Notes: generated from the sequence alone by a model not told the origin. A stretch of 64,000 bases of DNA from Phycisphaerae bacterium (GCA_013360585.1 JABWBH010000005.1:1-64000), one strand, 5' to 3'; counted from the first letter of the stretch, positions 8,454 through 17,935 are shown. Numbers and translations: made by a program.

Positions 8454-9352
8454 TCCGGATCCTTCGCGTCGTGGTAGTAGTCGTTGTAGTAGTGATACGG
8501 ACGGTAATACCCGTATCCGTAACCGTAGCCGTAACCGTATCCGCCGTGCGGACGATCACGCCCGATCACCAGTCCGCCGAGGATCGGCACGTTGTTCGCC
8601 TGAAGCAGACGGACGGCGGTGCGGGCGGTGCTTTCATGCGTGTAATTGAGCCGCACGATGACGATCACGCCGCTGCACATCTGACCGATGATGCCGGCGT
8701 CCGTCACCGTCGTCGCCGGCGGCGTGTCCACGAACGTGTAATGATACTCCTCCTGCATGCGCCGAAAGAGGCGGCGGGTCTCGGTCGAACTGAGCAGCTC
8801 CGCCGCCGAACGTCCTTTTGTGGATCCGGCGGGAATGAAAAAGAGGTTCGGCAGGGGCGTCGCCTGAATCACGTCCTCATACCGCGCCTCCCCGGCCAGC
8901 ACTTCCGCCAGCCCCGGTTTTGAGGGAAGGTTCAGCAGCTTGTGCAGCGTGCTGCGGCGGAAGTCGCCGTCCACCATCAGGACGCGGTGGTGCCGGATTT
9001 CCGCCATGATGCACCCGACGTTCAGCGTGGTGACGCTCTTCCCCTCACGGGGAATCGCGCTGGTGATCGCGATGACCTGGCGCTCGCCGGCGGCGTTCAT
9101 GCTCAGCAGACGCGTGCGCAGCGACCGATACTGCTCGCTGACGAGGGAGGTTTTTTCATAATACGCGACGAGCGCCTCGGCCATCCCCGGGATCGGCGTC
9201 GCCTCCGGAAAGTCGGGGCGGTCGCTTAGCGGGGGAGGTTCGTCGATGAGCGGGCGCGGTTCGACGGGCACGGGCGACGACGGTGGCGTGGCGAGAGCGT
9301 CGCGTGTCCGCTCCTGTTCGGCGCGCTTCAAGGCTTCCAGCACTTTTCCCAT
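8450..9352 (-). CDS. Bacterial tyrosine kinase (CpsD/CapB/Wzc-C type), polysaccharide chain-length control
   Basis: 300 residues, cytoplasmic BY-kinase without the Wzz membrane part. Visible are the RSLRTRL motif that precedes the kinase core, Walker A PREGKSVTT (about 101-109), Walker A' VLMVDGDFRRSTLHKLL (about 124-140) and Walker B FVDTPPA. The C-terminal 30 residues are a Tyr cluster: six GY dipeptides and then RPYHYYNDYYHDAK, the site of autophosphorylation in this family. The GY stretch is encoded by an imperfect 6-bp repeat (about 8510-8550). No Wzz-like partner is adjacent; the gene sits between the Wza-like gene (95-bp gap) and the overlapping glycosyltransferase. Confidence 0.9.
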   Translation of the reverse strand: MGKVLEALKRAEQERTRDALATPPSSPVPVEPRPLIDEPPPLSDRPDFPEATPIPGMAEALVAYYEKTSLVSEQYRSLRTRLLSMNAAGERQVIAITSAIPREGKSVTTLNVGCIMAEIRHHRVLMVDGDFRRSTLHKLLNLPSKPGLAEVLAGEARYEDVIQATPLPNLFFIPAGSTKGRSAAELLSSTETRRLFRRMQEEYHYTFVDTPPATTVTDAGIIGQMCSGVIVIVRLNYTHESTARTAVRLLQANNVPILGGLVIGRDRPHGGYGYGYGYGYGYYRPYHYYNDYYHDAKDPE

Positions 9353-9447
9353 CTCAAGGCGTCCTGTGCCTCGCGCCGTCGTCGTTGTTACGCGAATCAG
9401 CGCGGATGTCTTCAGACCTCAAGTCCGCGGTTCCCGGCGCCGCGCGC

Positions 9448-10284
9448 CTAATACCGGCGCGGTCCGAACCTCCGGGTGTTCCCGGGGGTGTCGTTCTCGT
9501 CGTCGTCATACTCGTCGCTGGCGTCCATCACCGTCGCCGGCGTCACGTAGGCGTCGAGCACCGGACTGACCGGGAAGAGCAACTCCCGGATGCGCAGCCC
9601 CACCCACGCCAGCGGCGTCGGCGGCACGTAGATGATGTCGTCCGGTTCGATCAGGATGTTGGCGCTCGTGTCGCCGGTGCGGATCATCCGGTCCACGTCG
9701 ACGATGATCTCGCGTCGCTCCTTCCGGTCGGGGCTGGGGCGGATGATCTTCACCTGGCTGGTCCACGACAGGAAGCTCGTCCCGCTGCGGGCGATGACTT
9801 CCAGGAGGGTGTCGCGCCCGGTGTAGACGCGCGGCCCGACGCCGCCGACCTCTCCGAAGACGTAGTACTTCTTGCTGTTGTAACCCGAGACGCGGACGTT
9901 GACCTTCGGATCCTGATAATACTTGCTCAGAAGCACCTCGAGCTTCGAGGCGATCTCCTTCGCGGTCATGCCGCTGACCTTGACTTCGCCGAGCAGGCGG
10001 AGGTTGATCTTGCCGTCCGGCTGAACCCGGTGCATCTCCCCGTCAATTTCGAGGATGCGCGGGGCGCTGATCTCGATGCCGTCGGGCACCCCCACGCGGT
10101 ACTCGATCGCCGAGACCTCGTGCTCATGCGCCTGAAGGAAGTCGAGCATGTCCTTGTTCTTGTGCGAGCAACCGGCCACCGGCAGGATGATCGCCGCGAG
10201 CGCCGTCGCGCCGGCCCGCCGCCGCATCCGCGCCGCCTTGCGGGGACGTCCAGCGCCGGAAACGTGTCGTTTGTCCGTCATCAT
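9448..10284 (-). CDS. Polysaccharide biosynthesis/export outer-membrane lipoprotein (Wza family)
   Basis: A signal peptide ends in the lipobox LPVAGC (Cys at residue 39 of the long form). A basic N-terminal extension suggests that translation may instead begin at the internal ATG at 10227, which has AAGG about 8 bp upstream and would give a normal 18-residue leader. The poly-export domain (HRVQPDGKINLRLLGEVKVSG, KLEVLLSKYYQDPKVNVRV) and one SLBB-like region (YYVFGEVGGVGPRVYTG) follow; the C-terminus is acidic. Wza-type proteins form the outer-membrane channel for capsule or exopolysaccharide. First gene of the minus-strand export operon with the BY-kinase and glycosyltransferase. Confidence 0.9.
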   Translation of the reverse strand: MMTDKRHVSGAGRPRKAARMRRRAGATALAAIILPVAGCSHKNKDMLDFLQAHEHEVSAIEYRVGVPDGIEISAPRILEIDGEMHRVQPDGKINLRLLGEVKVSGMTAKEIASKLEVLLSKYYQDPKVNVRVSGYNSKKYYVFGEVGGVGPRVYTGRDTLLEVIARSGTSFLSWTSQVKIIRPSPDRKERREIIVDVDRMIRTGDTSANILIEPDDIIYVPPTPLAWVGLRIRELLFPVSPVLDAYVTPATVMDASDEYDDDENDTPGNTRRFGPRRY

Positions 10285-10662
10285 GCGCGTCGATCCGACT
10301 GACCGGACGATCCCCCGTCGTCCGCTTCGCTGAGTCCGCGCGGCGCGCTTCCGACGCGTTTTGCGGACTCGGGAGGTTTATCGGGTGAACGCGGACCGTC
10401 CTGAATACCGGACGACGCCGAGGCGGAACTTGGCCGGGAAAGATCGGAAGGCGCGGCGTTATCGGCCGCCGGTCGAACGGGCGCGCGCTCCCTTCTCGGA
10501 CGGATTTCACCCGCGGGCGCGCAGGACCGATACAGCCCGTGAGGTCGGCGACGGTCCGCAATCCTCCAGCCTGACGGGTTCTGCGCCCCCTGCGGAGGGT
10601 GGCGACGGAAGGGCGGCAGGATCGGCCGGTCGCGATATTCAGGTCACAGGCGGCGGAAACGG
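10285..10662. other. Divergent intergenic region, 378 bp
   Basis: Lies between the oppositely transcribed Wza-like and ATPase genes and must contain both promoters; none is convincing by eye. An 8-bp perfect inverted repeat (10332-10339 with 10363-10370, 23-nt loop) sits in the leader of the Wza-like operon and could be a regulatory hairpin. No gene seen. Confidence 0.4.
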
Positions 10663-12147
10663 ATGTACGAGAAATTCTTCGGGCTCCGCGAGAATCCTTT
10701 CAACAACGCCGCCCACCCGCGCGCATTCTTCCCGACGCCGATGCATGAAGAGGCGCTCGCCTGCCTGATCTACGCCGTCCGGGAGGATAAAGGTCCGGTG
10801 CTGCTGACGGCCGGAGCCGGCACGGGCAAGACCTTTCTGGCGCGGCTGCTGGCGTCAAGGCTTCCGGGTCAGGCGGTCGTCGGCTGGATGTCTCAAGGAT
10901 GCGCCACGTCCGGCGACGTGCTGGAGTCCGCATGCGCGGCGTTCGGTCTCGACGTGGAGGAGGATGCCGGGCGCGTCCGCATGCTGCGGGCGCTGCGCGA
11001 GTTCGCGGCGCAGGAGCGGGTCGCCGATCGCATCCCCGTCCTGATCATCGACGAGGGTCAGGCGCTTCCCGTCGAATGCCTTGAGCAGGTTCGCGTGCTG
11101 GCGGATTCGGATGCGGCGACGCCCAACGGACTCCAGTTGGTTCTGGTCGGACACCCCGAACTGAACACGCTGTTGCAATCCTCGAGGATGCGCCAGTTCC
11201 GCCAGCGCTTGTGCCGCATCATTCGCCTGGGACCGCTGAGTCTCGGTCAGACCGCGGAATACATCCGTCATCGGCTGCGCATCGCCGGCGCCGACCCCTG
11301 CGATGTATTTGAACCGGACGCGATCCGGCTGATCCACGAACGCTCCGGAGGAATCCCGCGCGTGATCAACACGCTGTGCGATGCGGCGATGCTGGCGGCC
11401 TACGCCGACCAGAAACGCAAGATCAACGCTGAACATCTGCACGGCAGCATGAGCGAGGCCGACTTCGACGGCGCCGCGGACGGCGCCCTTCCGACACCGC
11501 CTCGGTGCGAATCCGCCCACGGTGGCGTGACGTTCGAAGCATCCCCCGCTTTCCCGGCGGACGCAGGAATGACCGACCTTCAACCCTGGCAGGAGATTGT
11601 CGGCCGTCTCAACCTGCTCGAATCTCAGGCGCAGACCGTCGCCTCGCTGGAGCGGAGGCTGGAGGCGTTGACGACGCGCACGACGGCGGTGCGATCGTCG
11701 GAGACCCGGTCGCAGCAGGCCTTGATGCTCAGGACGATTTCGATCCTCCGCTCCACCCTGGAGCAGTTCCGCGCCTTGTCGGCGAGGGTTGAGGCGACCA
11801 CGGAGCGTCCTCGTCCGACCGCCTCCACGGCGCAGTCAACTGCGACTGCGGAAGCACCGCCGCCGGACGCCTTTCGGGTTCACGAACAAGAATCTTCCGG
11901 CGCACCGTTCACGGCGCTTGTGGACCGCGCAGACGCCAGTCCGCCGTCCACGCCGGCGCGCTTTCACGCCTCACCGGAGGGAGTGAACCTGCGCCTCGTA
12001 GCCGAAGCGGAGATGCTCGTTCGAACGACCTGTGGCGACGAAGACGCGGACCTGATTTTCAACGCGCCGCGCCCCCCACGGCGATCTGACGGCGACTCTC
12101 CGCTTCTCGTCCAGCTCAACGACATGATCGCACTGCTGTCGGCCTGA
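10663..12147 (+). CDS. ExeA/XrtA-associated-type AAA ATPase
   Basis: 494 residues. The start MYEKFFGLRENPFN is the typical opening of the GspA/ExeA family and of the ATPases encoded in exosortase-linked exopolysaccharide clusters. Walker A GAGTGKT (51-57), Walker B VLIIDEGQ (about 126-133), VLVGHPEL and the sensor region GGIPRVINTLCD are intact. The AAA core ends near residue 270; the remaining ~220 residues are Ala/Pro/Ser-rich with a short coiled coil around 315-375 and no recognised domain. ExeA itself assembles secretin multimers through a peptidoglycan-binding domain that is absent here. Divergent position next to the export operon supports a role in polysaccharide export, but no exosortase gene is in view. 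Confidence 0.85.
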   Translation: MYEKFFGLRENPFNNAAHPRAFFPTPMHEEALACLIYAVREDKGPVLLTAGAGTGKTFLARLLASRLPGQAVVGWMSQGCATSGDVLESACAAFGLDVEEDAGRVRMLRALREFAAQERVADRIPVLIIDEGQALPVECLEQVRVLADSDAATPNGLQLVLVGHPELNTLLQSSRMRQFRQRLCRIIRLGPLSLGQTAEYIRHRLRIAGADPCDVFEPDAIRLIHERSGGIPRVINTLCDAAMLAAYADQKRKINAEHLHGSMSEADFDGAADGALPTPPRCESAHGGVTFEASPAFPADAGMTDLQPWQEIVGRLNLLESQAQTVASLERRLEALTTRTTAVRSSETRSQQALMLRTISILRSTLEQFRALSARVEATTERPRPTASTAQSTATAEAPPPDAFRVHEQESSGAPFTALVDRADASPPSTPARFHASPEGVNLRLVAEAEMLVRTTCGDEDADLIFNAPRPPRRSDGDSPLLVQLNDMIALLSA

Positions 12148-12528
12148 CGCTCAAGGTCCGAGTTCTTCATTCCTGACGAATTTCGACAAATTCACTTTGA
12201 CGTGCGCGTTGATCTCTTGTCCCCAAGCCTCCTCACGGAAACCTGTGAAGGAGGCGGAACTGCGCAATCTGGGAAGAGTCTAAACTTCCCGAGTTTCCCT
12301 AATGCGAACTCGCCCGTCATGCCAGCTAGAATTCTCAAGGGTGAGGGCGAAGCGTGGAGCACGGCGGGATGCGGTCCGTTTCATCTCATCAACCCGGTCA
12401 GGCAGGTTGAGGTGTTGCGGGGTCGCGCCCGCAATCAGCGCGTCGGAGTGAATCCGGGCGTGACTTTCCGCCGGAAGTGAATAACCTCTCACGACTTCCG
12501 AATCACGGGTGCAGGGGATCAACAAAGC
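12148..12528. other. Intergenic region, 381 bp
   Basis: No gene supported. Two hairpins are visible: a ~10-bp stem with one bulge at 12227-12255 and a 6-bp stem (GGGAAG/CTTCCC) around 12270-12290. Neither has a T-run, so they are not clear terminators. The promoter of the GT2 gene should be here but is not recognisable. Confidence 0.35.
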
Positions 12529-14076
12529 GTGAGTGCCCTTTTTCACTGGCTGGTACTGGTTATTTTCATCGTCGCAACCGTGGCGCTGGCCGTTTACGGC
12601 CTGCACCTTTACGTGTTGCTCTATCTTTTCCTGCGCAAGCGCGGAGAAAACCGCTCGCGGCAGACGACGACGATCGAAGCGTACCGGAAGTCCACGCCGG
12701 AGGATCGCTGGCCGATCGTGACCAGCCAGATCCCGCTCTACAACGAGGCTTCGGTGGCGGAGCGCGTCATTCGCGCGGTGGCCGGGATGGACTACGCGGC
12801 CGGGCGCCACGAAATCCAGGTTCTCGACGACAGCGACGATGTCACGGTCGAGCGCGTCGATCAGGTTGTGCGGACGTTGGCGCGGCGGGGCGTGGACATC
12901 AAGGTGGTGCGGCGCGAGACGCGAGAGGGATACAAGGCCGGAGCGCTGGCGCACGGACTGGCACAGGCGCGCGGCGAGTTCGTTGCGGTGTTCGACGCGG
13001 ACTTCGTTCCCCCTGAGGATTTTCTCCGTCGGGCGGTTCCGCTGCTGGCGGTCGAACCGCATCTTGCCTGTCTTCAGGGGCGCTGGGCGCATCTGAACCG
13101 TGATGATTCGTGGATGACGCGGGCGCAGGCGCTGGGGATCGACGGACATTTCGCGATCGAGCAGGGTGCCCGGGCCTGGAACGGGCTGATGCTGAACTTC
13201 AACGGCACCGCCGGGGTCTGGCGCCGCTCGGCGATCGAGGATCCGGCGGTCGGAGGTTGGAGCGGCGACACGCTGACGGAAGACCTTGACTTGTCGTACC
13301 GGGCGCAGCTTGCGGGGTGGAAGCTGGATTACTGCCTCGACCTGGCTTGTCCGGCGGAACTGCCCGGCGACATTCTCGCGCTGAAAAGCCAGCAGCGGCG
13401 CTGGGCGACGGGGTCGATCCAGACCGCGTGCAAGCTTCTGCCGCGCATTTGGCGCGCTCCGCTGGGGTTCGGCGAGAAGCTTGAGGCGACGCTGCACCTG
13501 ACGCATTACTCGGTGTCGTTGTGGATGTTGCTTCTGGCGCTGGTGGCGCGTCCGGTGGTGTTCGCAATGACCGGACATCCGCTGCTGGGACACTGGTTCT
13601 GGTCGATGTGGCTGGTGGTGCTCGTGGCGTCGCTGGCGCCGCCGCTGACGTACGCGTTCGCGCGTTACAGTCTCGACGGCCGCTGGGGCGGTCTTGCGGC
13701 GATTCCGGGGATGTTCGTGCTCGGGTGCGGGTTGTGCTTAAGCAACGGGCTGGCGGTCCTGCGCGGGCTGAAGCTCCGCGGAGGCGAGTTCGTGCGCACG
13801 CCGAAGAGCGGCAGCCTCGGGGGCCGCGCGCGGGGGCTTTATCGCACCGCGACGGGGCGGATGTGGGCGCTGGAGTTCGCTCTCGGGTTGTACGCGTTGT
13901 TCTGCTTCGTTGTGTACTACCTCGATATTCATCGGGGGTTCAGCTTCTTTCTGCTGATTTACGCCGTCGGGTTCCTCGTTACCGCGTACCTGTCGATGCC
14001 TGCGGACTTCGGCATCGGCGGGCGGTCGTCCGCCACGGAAACGCCGGTTGCTGATCGTCCCGCCCTGGAGGCGTGA
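12529..14076 (+). CDS. Membrane glycosyltransferase family 2 (cellulose-synthase/mannan-synthase-like)
   Basis: 515 residues. A first transmembrane helix (about 6-35) is followed by a cytoplasmic GT-A domain with all processive-synthase marks: DD in VLDDSDD, DAD in VFDADF (D156, D158), TED in GDTLTEDLDLSYR (about 250-252) and QQRRW (288-292). Four or five more transmembrane helices follow. The arrangement resembles CslA-type beta-(gluco)mannan synthases and bacterial cellulose-synthase-like enzymes that polymerise from UDP- or GDP-sugars and extrude the chain. It starts with GTG preceded by AGGGGAT about 12 bp upstream. No BcsB, PilZ domain or other partner is adjacent, so the polymer is unknown. 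Confidence 0.88.
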   Translation: MSALFHWLVLVIFIVATVALAVYGLHLYVLLYLFLRKRGENRSRQTTTIEAYRKSTPEDRWPIVTSQIPLYNEASVAERVIRAVAGMDYAAGRHEIQVLDDSDDVTVERVDQVVRTLARRGVDIKVVRRETREGYKAGALAHGLAQARGEFVAVFDADFVPPEDFLRRAVPLLAVEPHLACLQGRWAHLNRDDSWMTRAQALGIDGHFAIEQGARAWNGLMLNFNGTAGVWRRSAIEDPAVGGWSGDTLTEDLDLSYRAQLAGWKLDYCLDLACPAELPGDILALKSQQRRWATGSIQTACKLLPRIWRAPLGFGEKLEATLHLTHYSVSLWMLLLALVARPVVFAMTGHPLLGHWFWSMWLVVLVASLAPPLTYAFARYSLDGRWGGLAAIPGMFVLGCGLCLSNGLAVLRGLKLRGGEFVRTPKSGSLGGRARGLYRTATGRMWALEFALGLYALFCFVVYYLDIHRGFSFFLLIYAVGFLVTAYLSMPADFGIGGRSSATETPVADRPALEA

Positions 14077-14194
14077 CCTCTCGCTGACGGAGCCGTGTCC
14101 TGCGCGCTTGCCGGCGTGGTTGAGGTTCGCCTTGCTCGCCCGGCGCAAGCCGCTACATTCAGCGCCGTCCTTCTAACGAGGTCGACGGAGGTGG

Positions 14195-16144
14195 GTGTTG
14201 ATTCATGTCATGATGTTCGTCGTTTCAGCGTCCACCGGCGCCGCTTCGCCGCTTCAGGATCGAGTTGTCACCCTCTCCTCCAGCGGCGTTCGTTCGGCTG
14301 ACGCGCTTCCCGGCGCTGGTTATCTCGATGACGCGGAGCTTGAGCGACGGCTGCAGGAACTGGTCGTCAAGTTCCCGGATGCGTGCATGTTGACTTCGAT
14401 CGGGAAGAGCAGGGGCGGTCGGGAGCTTTATTGTCTGCGCCTCGGAAGAGGGGCGGACGTGGACGTGCGCCCCGCGCTGGCGATCGTCGCGGGGTTTGAC
14501 GCGGACTTCCCCGTCTCGACTGAGACCGCGGTGCGCGTTGCGGAGCGACTTTTGAACCCGCCTGCGGACGTGGCGGGAAACAAGCTCGTTGATGTTCACA
14601 CGGTTTATGTTCTGCCGAGGATGAACCCGGACGGCTGGGCGACGGCGTCCGCGATGCCGCGGCGCGAACATCGAGGGACGCTGCGTCCGGTGGACGATGA
14701 CCGCGACGGCGCGGCGGACGAGGACGGTCCGGACGACGTCAATTGTGACGGGGTGATCACGCTGATGCGCGTCGTTGATCCCGAGGCGACGCACCTTCCG
14801 GACCCGGCCGAGCCGCGACTCCTGAAAGAGGCGGACCGCGCGAAAGGCGAGAAGCCGGTCTACAAGATTTACACCGAAGGCGTCGATGATGACACCGACG
14901 GGGAGTACAACGAAGACGGTCCGGGCGCCGTGGACCTCAACCGCAACTTCATGCACGCCTACCCCGAACACGAGGTTGGCGCCGGCCCCTACCCGGTCAG
15001 CGAACCCGAGTCCAAGGCGCTGATCGATTTTTTCCTCGCCCACCCGCGCATCGCGCTGACCGTCGTTTACGGTCGCCACGACCACGTGGTGAAGACGCCC
15101 GAAAGCGGCAGGAACGACGCGACCGGACGCGTGCCGCTCGCGTTGCACCAGGATGACGCGGGGCATTACGAGGAGATCGGCAAGCGCTACCGCGATCTGA
15201 CGGGAATCAAGGAAGTTCCGAAAGAGGATGCGGACGGAGCCTTTTCCGCCTGGTGCTACGCCCAACTGGGGATTCCGACGTTCGCCTGCCGGGTCTGGAC
15301 GCGGCCCGAATCCTCCTCCACCGGCGGCGACGCAAAGAAGCCCGACGACGCTGAGAGGAAAGAACCCGCGAAAAACAAGCCCGAGGACGGTGCGGCGACA
15401 CCGGAACCTGGCGGTGTCACGCAAACGCCGCCTTCCGAGACTTCAAGCAAGGCTGCTGGGACTCCGGAACCCGCGGTCGAGACTTCGGCGAGCGCGCCTG
15501 GAGCTCAGGAACAGGCTCCAACCCCGGAGTCTCCGAAGCTTCCGAACGTTGAGAAGTCCCCGAAAGAGAAGGTCGAACCTGCGGACAAGGAGGCGGCGGC
15601 GTGGCTGACGTACTCGGATTCACTCGGCGATCACGGGGGGTTCGTTCCGTGGGCGCCCTTTGAGCACCCGACGCTCGGGGGGGTTGAGATCGGCGGGTTC
15701 GTCCCTCTGTTTCTAACGACGCCGCCGGTGGCGGAGCTGGACGGAATCGCCGACCGTCAGGCGGCGTTCGTGTTCGACCTCGGCACGCGTCTGCCGAAAC
15801 CGACCGTGCAACCGCTGAAGATCACGCCGCTTTCGGATCGGGTGTTCGAGATCGAGACGGCGATCGTGAACGACGGGTACTTCCCCACGGCGATGGCGAT
15901 GGGGCGGCAGAACCGCCGAGTGCGCCCGATCGTCGTGACGATCGAACTGCCGCTGGAGCGGATCCTCGCCGGCGAGCGCGTCGTCCGGGTCTGGTCGGTC
16001 GCGGGAAGCGGCGGGCGCGAGAAGCTGCGCTGGATCGTCACGGGCGAGGCGGGCGAGGCGGTCGCGATCACGTTCACCTCCGAGCGATATGTCTTCGATC
16101 AGGCGCAGGCGACGCTGCCTGCGAGGGGCGATCGGGCGCCTTGA
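14195..16144 (+). CDS. M14 carboxypeptidase-like protein lacking all catalytic residues (pseudopeptidase)
   Basis: 649 residues, exported by a short N-terminal hydrophobic segment. It aligns along its length with the next gene, but the zinc ligands and catalytic base are replaced. The HGNE motif of the neighbour is here DADF (102-105), the third zinc His is Gly (about 293, VYGRHDH versus SYHNAGG) and the catalytic Glu of FTNELW is Arg (FACRVW, about 366). The substrate-Arg region DLNRNF is kept. Two acidic DxDxDG-like loops (about 166-190 and 230-242) resemble calcium sites. Residues 372-465 are a Pro/Ser/Lys/Glu-rich linker absent from the neighbour. GGAGGTGG lies just ahead of the GTG (14195) and TTG (14198), so either may start translation. 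The 18-bp gap to the active paralogue suggests co-expression. Confidence 0.85.
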   Translation: MLIHVMMFVVSASTGAASPLQDRVVTLSSSGVRSADALPGAGYLDDAELERRLQELVVKFPDACMLTSIGKSRGGRELYCLRLGRGADVDVRPALAIVAGFDADFPVSTETAVRVAERLLNPPADVAGNKLVDVHTVYVLPRMNPDGWATASAMPRREHRGTLRPVDDDRDGAADEDGPDDVNCDGVITLMRVVDPEATHLPDPAEPRLLKEADRAKGEKPVYKIYTEGVDDDTDGEYNEDGPGAVDLNRNFMHAYPEHEVGAGPYPVSEPESKALIDFFLAHPRIALTVVYGRHDHVVKTPESGRNDATGRVPLALHQDDAGHYEEIGKRYRDLTGIKEVPKEDADGAFSAWCYAQLGIPTFACRVWTRPESSSTGGDAKKPDDAERKEPAKNKPEDGAATPEPGGVTQTPPSETSSKAAGTPEPAVETSASAPGAQEQAPTPESPKLPNVEKSPKEKVEPADKEAAAWLTYSDSLGDHGGFVPWAPFEHPTLGGVEIGGFVPLFLTTPPVAELDGIADRQAAFVFDLGTRLPKPTVQPLKITPLSDRVFEIETAIVNDGYFPTAMAMGRQNRRVRPIVVTIELPLERILAGERVVRVWSVAGSGGREKLRWIVTGEAGEAVAITFTSERYVFDQAQATLPARGDRAP

Positions 16145-16162
16145 CGCCGGAAAGGAACGCAC

Positions 16163-17935
16163 ATGACTCGGACGGAAAAACGCCTCTTGACGGTTGCGCT
16201 GTCAGCCTGCACGGCGTTGGCAACGTCGGCGTCGCCCGCGCAGGAGCCTCTGCCGCGCAAGGTAGAACTGTCGTTCAACCGGTTTTACGATTTTGAACAA
16301 CTGACGGAGGCGCTGAATGACCTTGTCCGCGCCTATCCGAACCTGCTGACGATCCGCTCGATCGGGAAGAGCACGCAAGGCCGGGATATCTGGCTGGTGA
16401 CGATCAACAACCCTGCAACCGGTGAAGATCGCGACAAGCCTGCGATGTACATCGACGGCAATGTTCACGGCAACGAGGTACAGGCGTCGGAGGTGTGCCT
16501 GTATACGATCTGGTACCTGACAAAGAGCTACGGCGTCGTCGACAAGCTGACGCGGCTCGTCGATGAGCGGGCGTTTTACATTGTTCCGAGCGTCAACCCG
16601 GACGGGCGGGCGTACTGGTTCCGCGAGCCGAACACCTCCAGCTCGGCGCGCAGCGGCATGAAGCCCACCGACGACGACTTCGACGGTTTGTACGACGAGG
16701 ACGGTCCGGACGATCTCGATGGCGACGGACACATCACGACGATGTGGAAGGCCGATCCGAACGGGCGCTGGCGGCGGTCTCCGCGTGATCCGCGGATCTT
16801 CGAGCGCGTCGCCGCCGACGAAAAGGGCGAGTACACGATGCTCGGCGAGGAGGGCATCGACAACGACGGCGACGGCCGGCTCAACGAGGACGATCCCGGC
16901 GGCTACGACATGAACCGGAACTGGCCCAGCGGCTGGCAGCCGAACCACGTCCAGTACGGCGCGGGTGAGTATCCCTTCTCCTATCCCGAGCCTGCGGCGA
17001 TCGGTGCCTTCATCCTCGATCATCCGAACATCGCGGCGGTGCAGTCGTATCACAACGCCGGAGGCATGATGCTGCGCGGTCCGGGCGTGGAGTCGCGTGA
17101 GAGCTTCTACCCGCGCGAGGATCTGGCGGTGTACGACGAGATCGGTCAGACGGGGGAGCGCATACTCCCGTTCTACCGTTATCTTGTGATCTGGAAGGAC
17201 TTGTACGAGGTTCACGGCGGTTTCGTGAACTGGACGGCGGAGGGGCTGGGCATCTTCAGCTTCACCAACGAACTCTGGAACGCGGATCAGTATTTTCAGG
17301 GGAAGGAAGGAGACTGGCAGCGGCGCGACGCGCGGATGCGCTTCGGCGATCTGCTCGAGTTCGAGCATCATTTCGTATCTTACAAGCCGCACCAGCACCC
17401 CTTTTACGGCGAGGTTCTCATCGGCGGGTGGACGAAGTTCGCCTCGCGCGTCCCGCCGGTGTTTATGCTGGATGAGCTTTGTCACCGCAACTTCGCGTTC
17501 ACGATGTACCACGCGGATCAGATGCCGAAGCTGTCGTTCTCCCGGGTCCGTGTAAAGTCGCTCGTCCCGGCGACGTGGGAAGTGACCGTCGAAGTGACGA
17601 ACGAGCGGCTGATTCCGACAGTCAGCGGCGTCGCGGCGCAGAAGCGCATCGGCGCGCGCGACGCGGTCGCGTTGACTCCGACGTCGGACACGAACCCCGC
17701 GGAGGCGCCGCGCGTCGTCGCTTCGGGCACGGTCGGCGGCTGGTTCGACGCCGCGATGTCGCCGACGGAGCATCAGCCGCACCGCATCTGGGTGGACCGC
17801 GGCGTCGCGGGGCGCGGCCAGCGTCTGTTTCGCTGGATCATCTCGGGCGAAGGCGAGGTCGAGATCACCTACCGGTCTCAGAAGGCCGGTGTGATCCGCC
17901 GCACAGTGGCGCTCGTCGAGCAGGACACCCCCTAA
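16163..17935 (+). CDS. Secreted zinc carboxypeptidase, M14 family
   Basis: 590 residues with a signal peptide (about 1-26, cut near ASPAQ). The M14 active site is complete: HGNE zinc ligands (H102, E105), DMNRNW (substrate Arg), SYHNAGG (H297) and catalytic FTNELW (E370). Between the first and third ligands is an insert of two acidic loops (DDDFDGLYDEDG with DLDGDGH, and IDNDGDGRLNEDD, about 170-245) that looks like calcium-binding EF-hand-type sequence. The C-terminal ~130 residues form a beta-rich domain shared with the upstream paralogue. It removes C-terminal residues from peptides outside the cytoplasm; substrate unknown. Good ribosome site GGAAAGG 7-13 bp before ATG. Confidence 0.93.
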   Translation: MTRTEKRLLTVALSACTALATSASPAQEPLPRKVELSFNRFYDFEQLTEALNDLVRAYPNLLTIRSIGKSTQGRDIWLVTINNPATGEDRDKPAMYIDGNVHGNEVQASEVCLYTIWYLTKSYGVVDKLTRLVDERAFYIVPSVNPDGRAYWFREPNTSSSARSGMKPTDDDFDGLYDEDGPDDLDGDGHITTMWKADPNGRWRRSPRDPRIFERVAADEKGEYTMLGEEGIDNDGDGRLNEDDPGGYDMNRNWPSGWQPNHVQYGAGEYPFSYPEPAAIGAFILDHPNIAAVQSYHNAGGMMLRGPGVESRESFYPREDLAVYDEIGQTGERILPFYRYLVIWKDLYEVHGGFVNWTAEGLGIFSFTNELWNADQYFQGKEGDWQRRDARMRFGDLLEFEHHFVSYKPHQHPFYGEVLIGGWTKFASRVPPVFMLDELCHRNFAFTMYHADQMPKLSFSRVRVKSLVPATWEVTVEVTNERLIPTVSGVAAQKRIGARDAVALTPTSDTNPAEAPRVVASGTVGGWFDAAMSPTEHQPHRIWVDRGVAGRGQRLFRWIISGEGEVEITYRSQKAGVIRRTVALVEQDTP

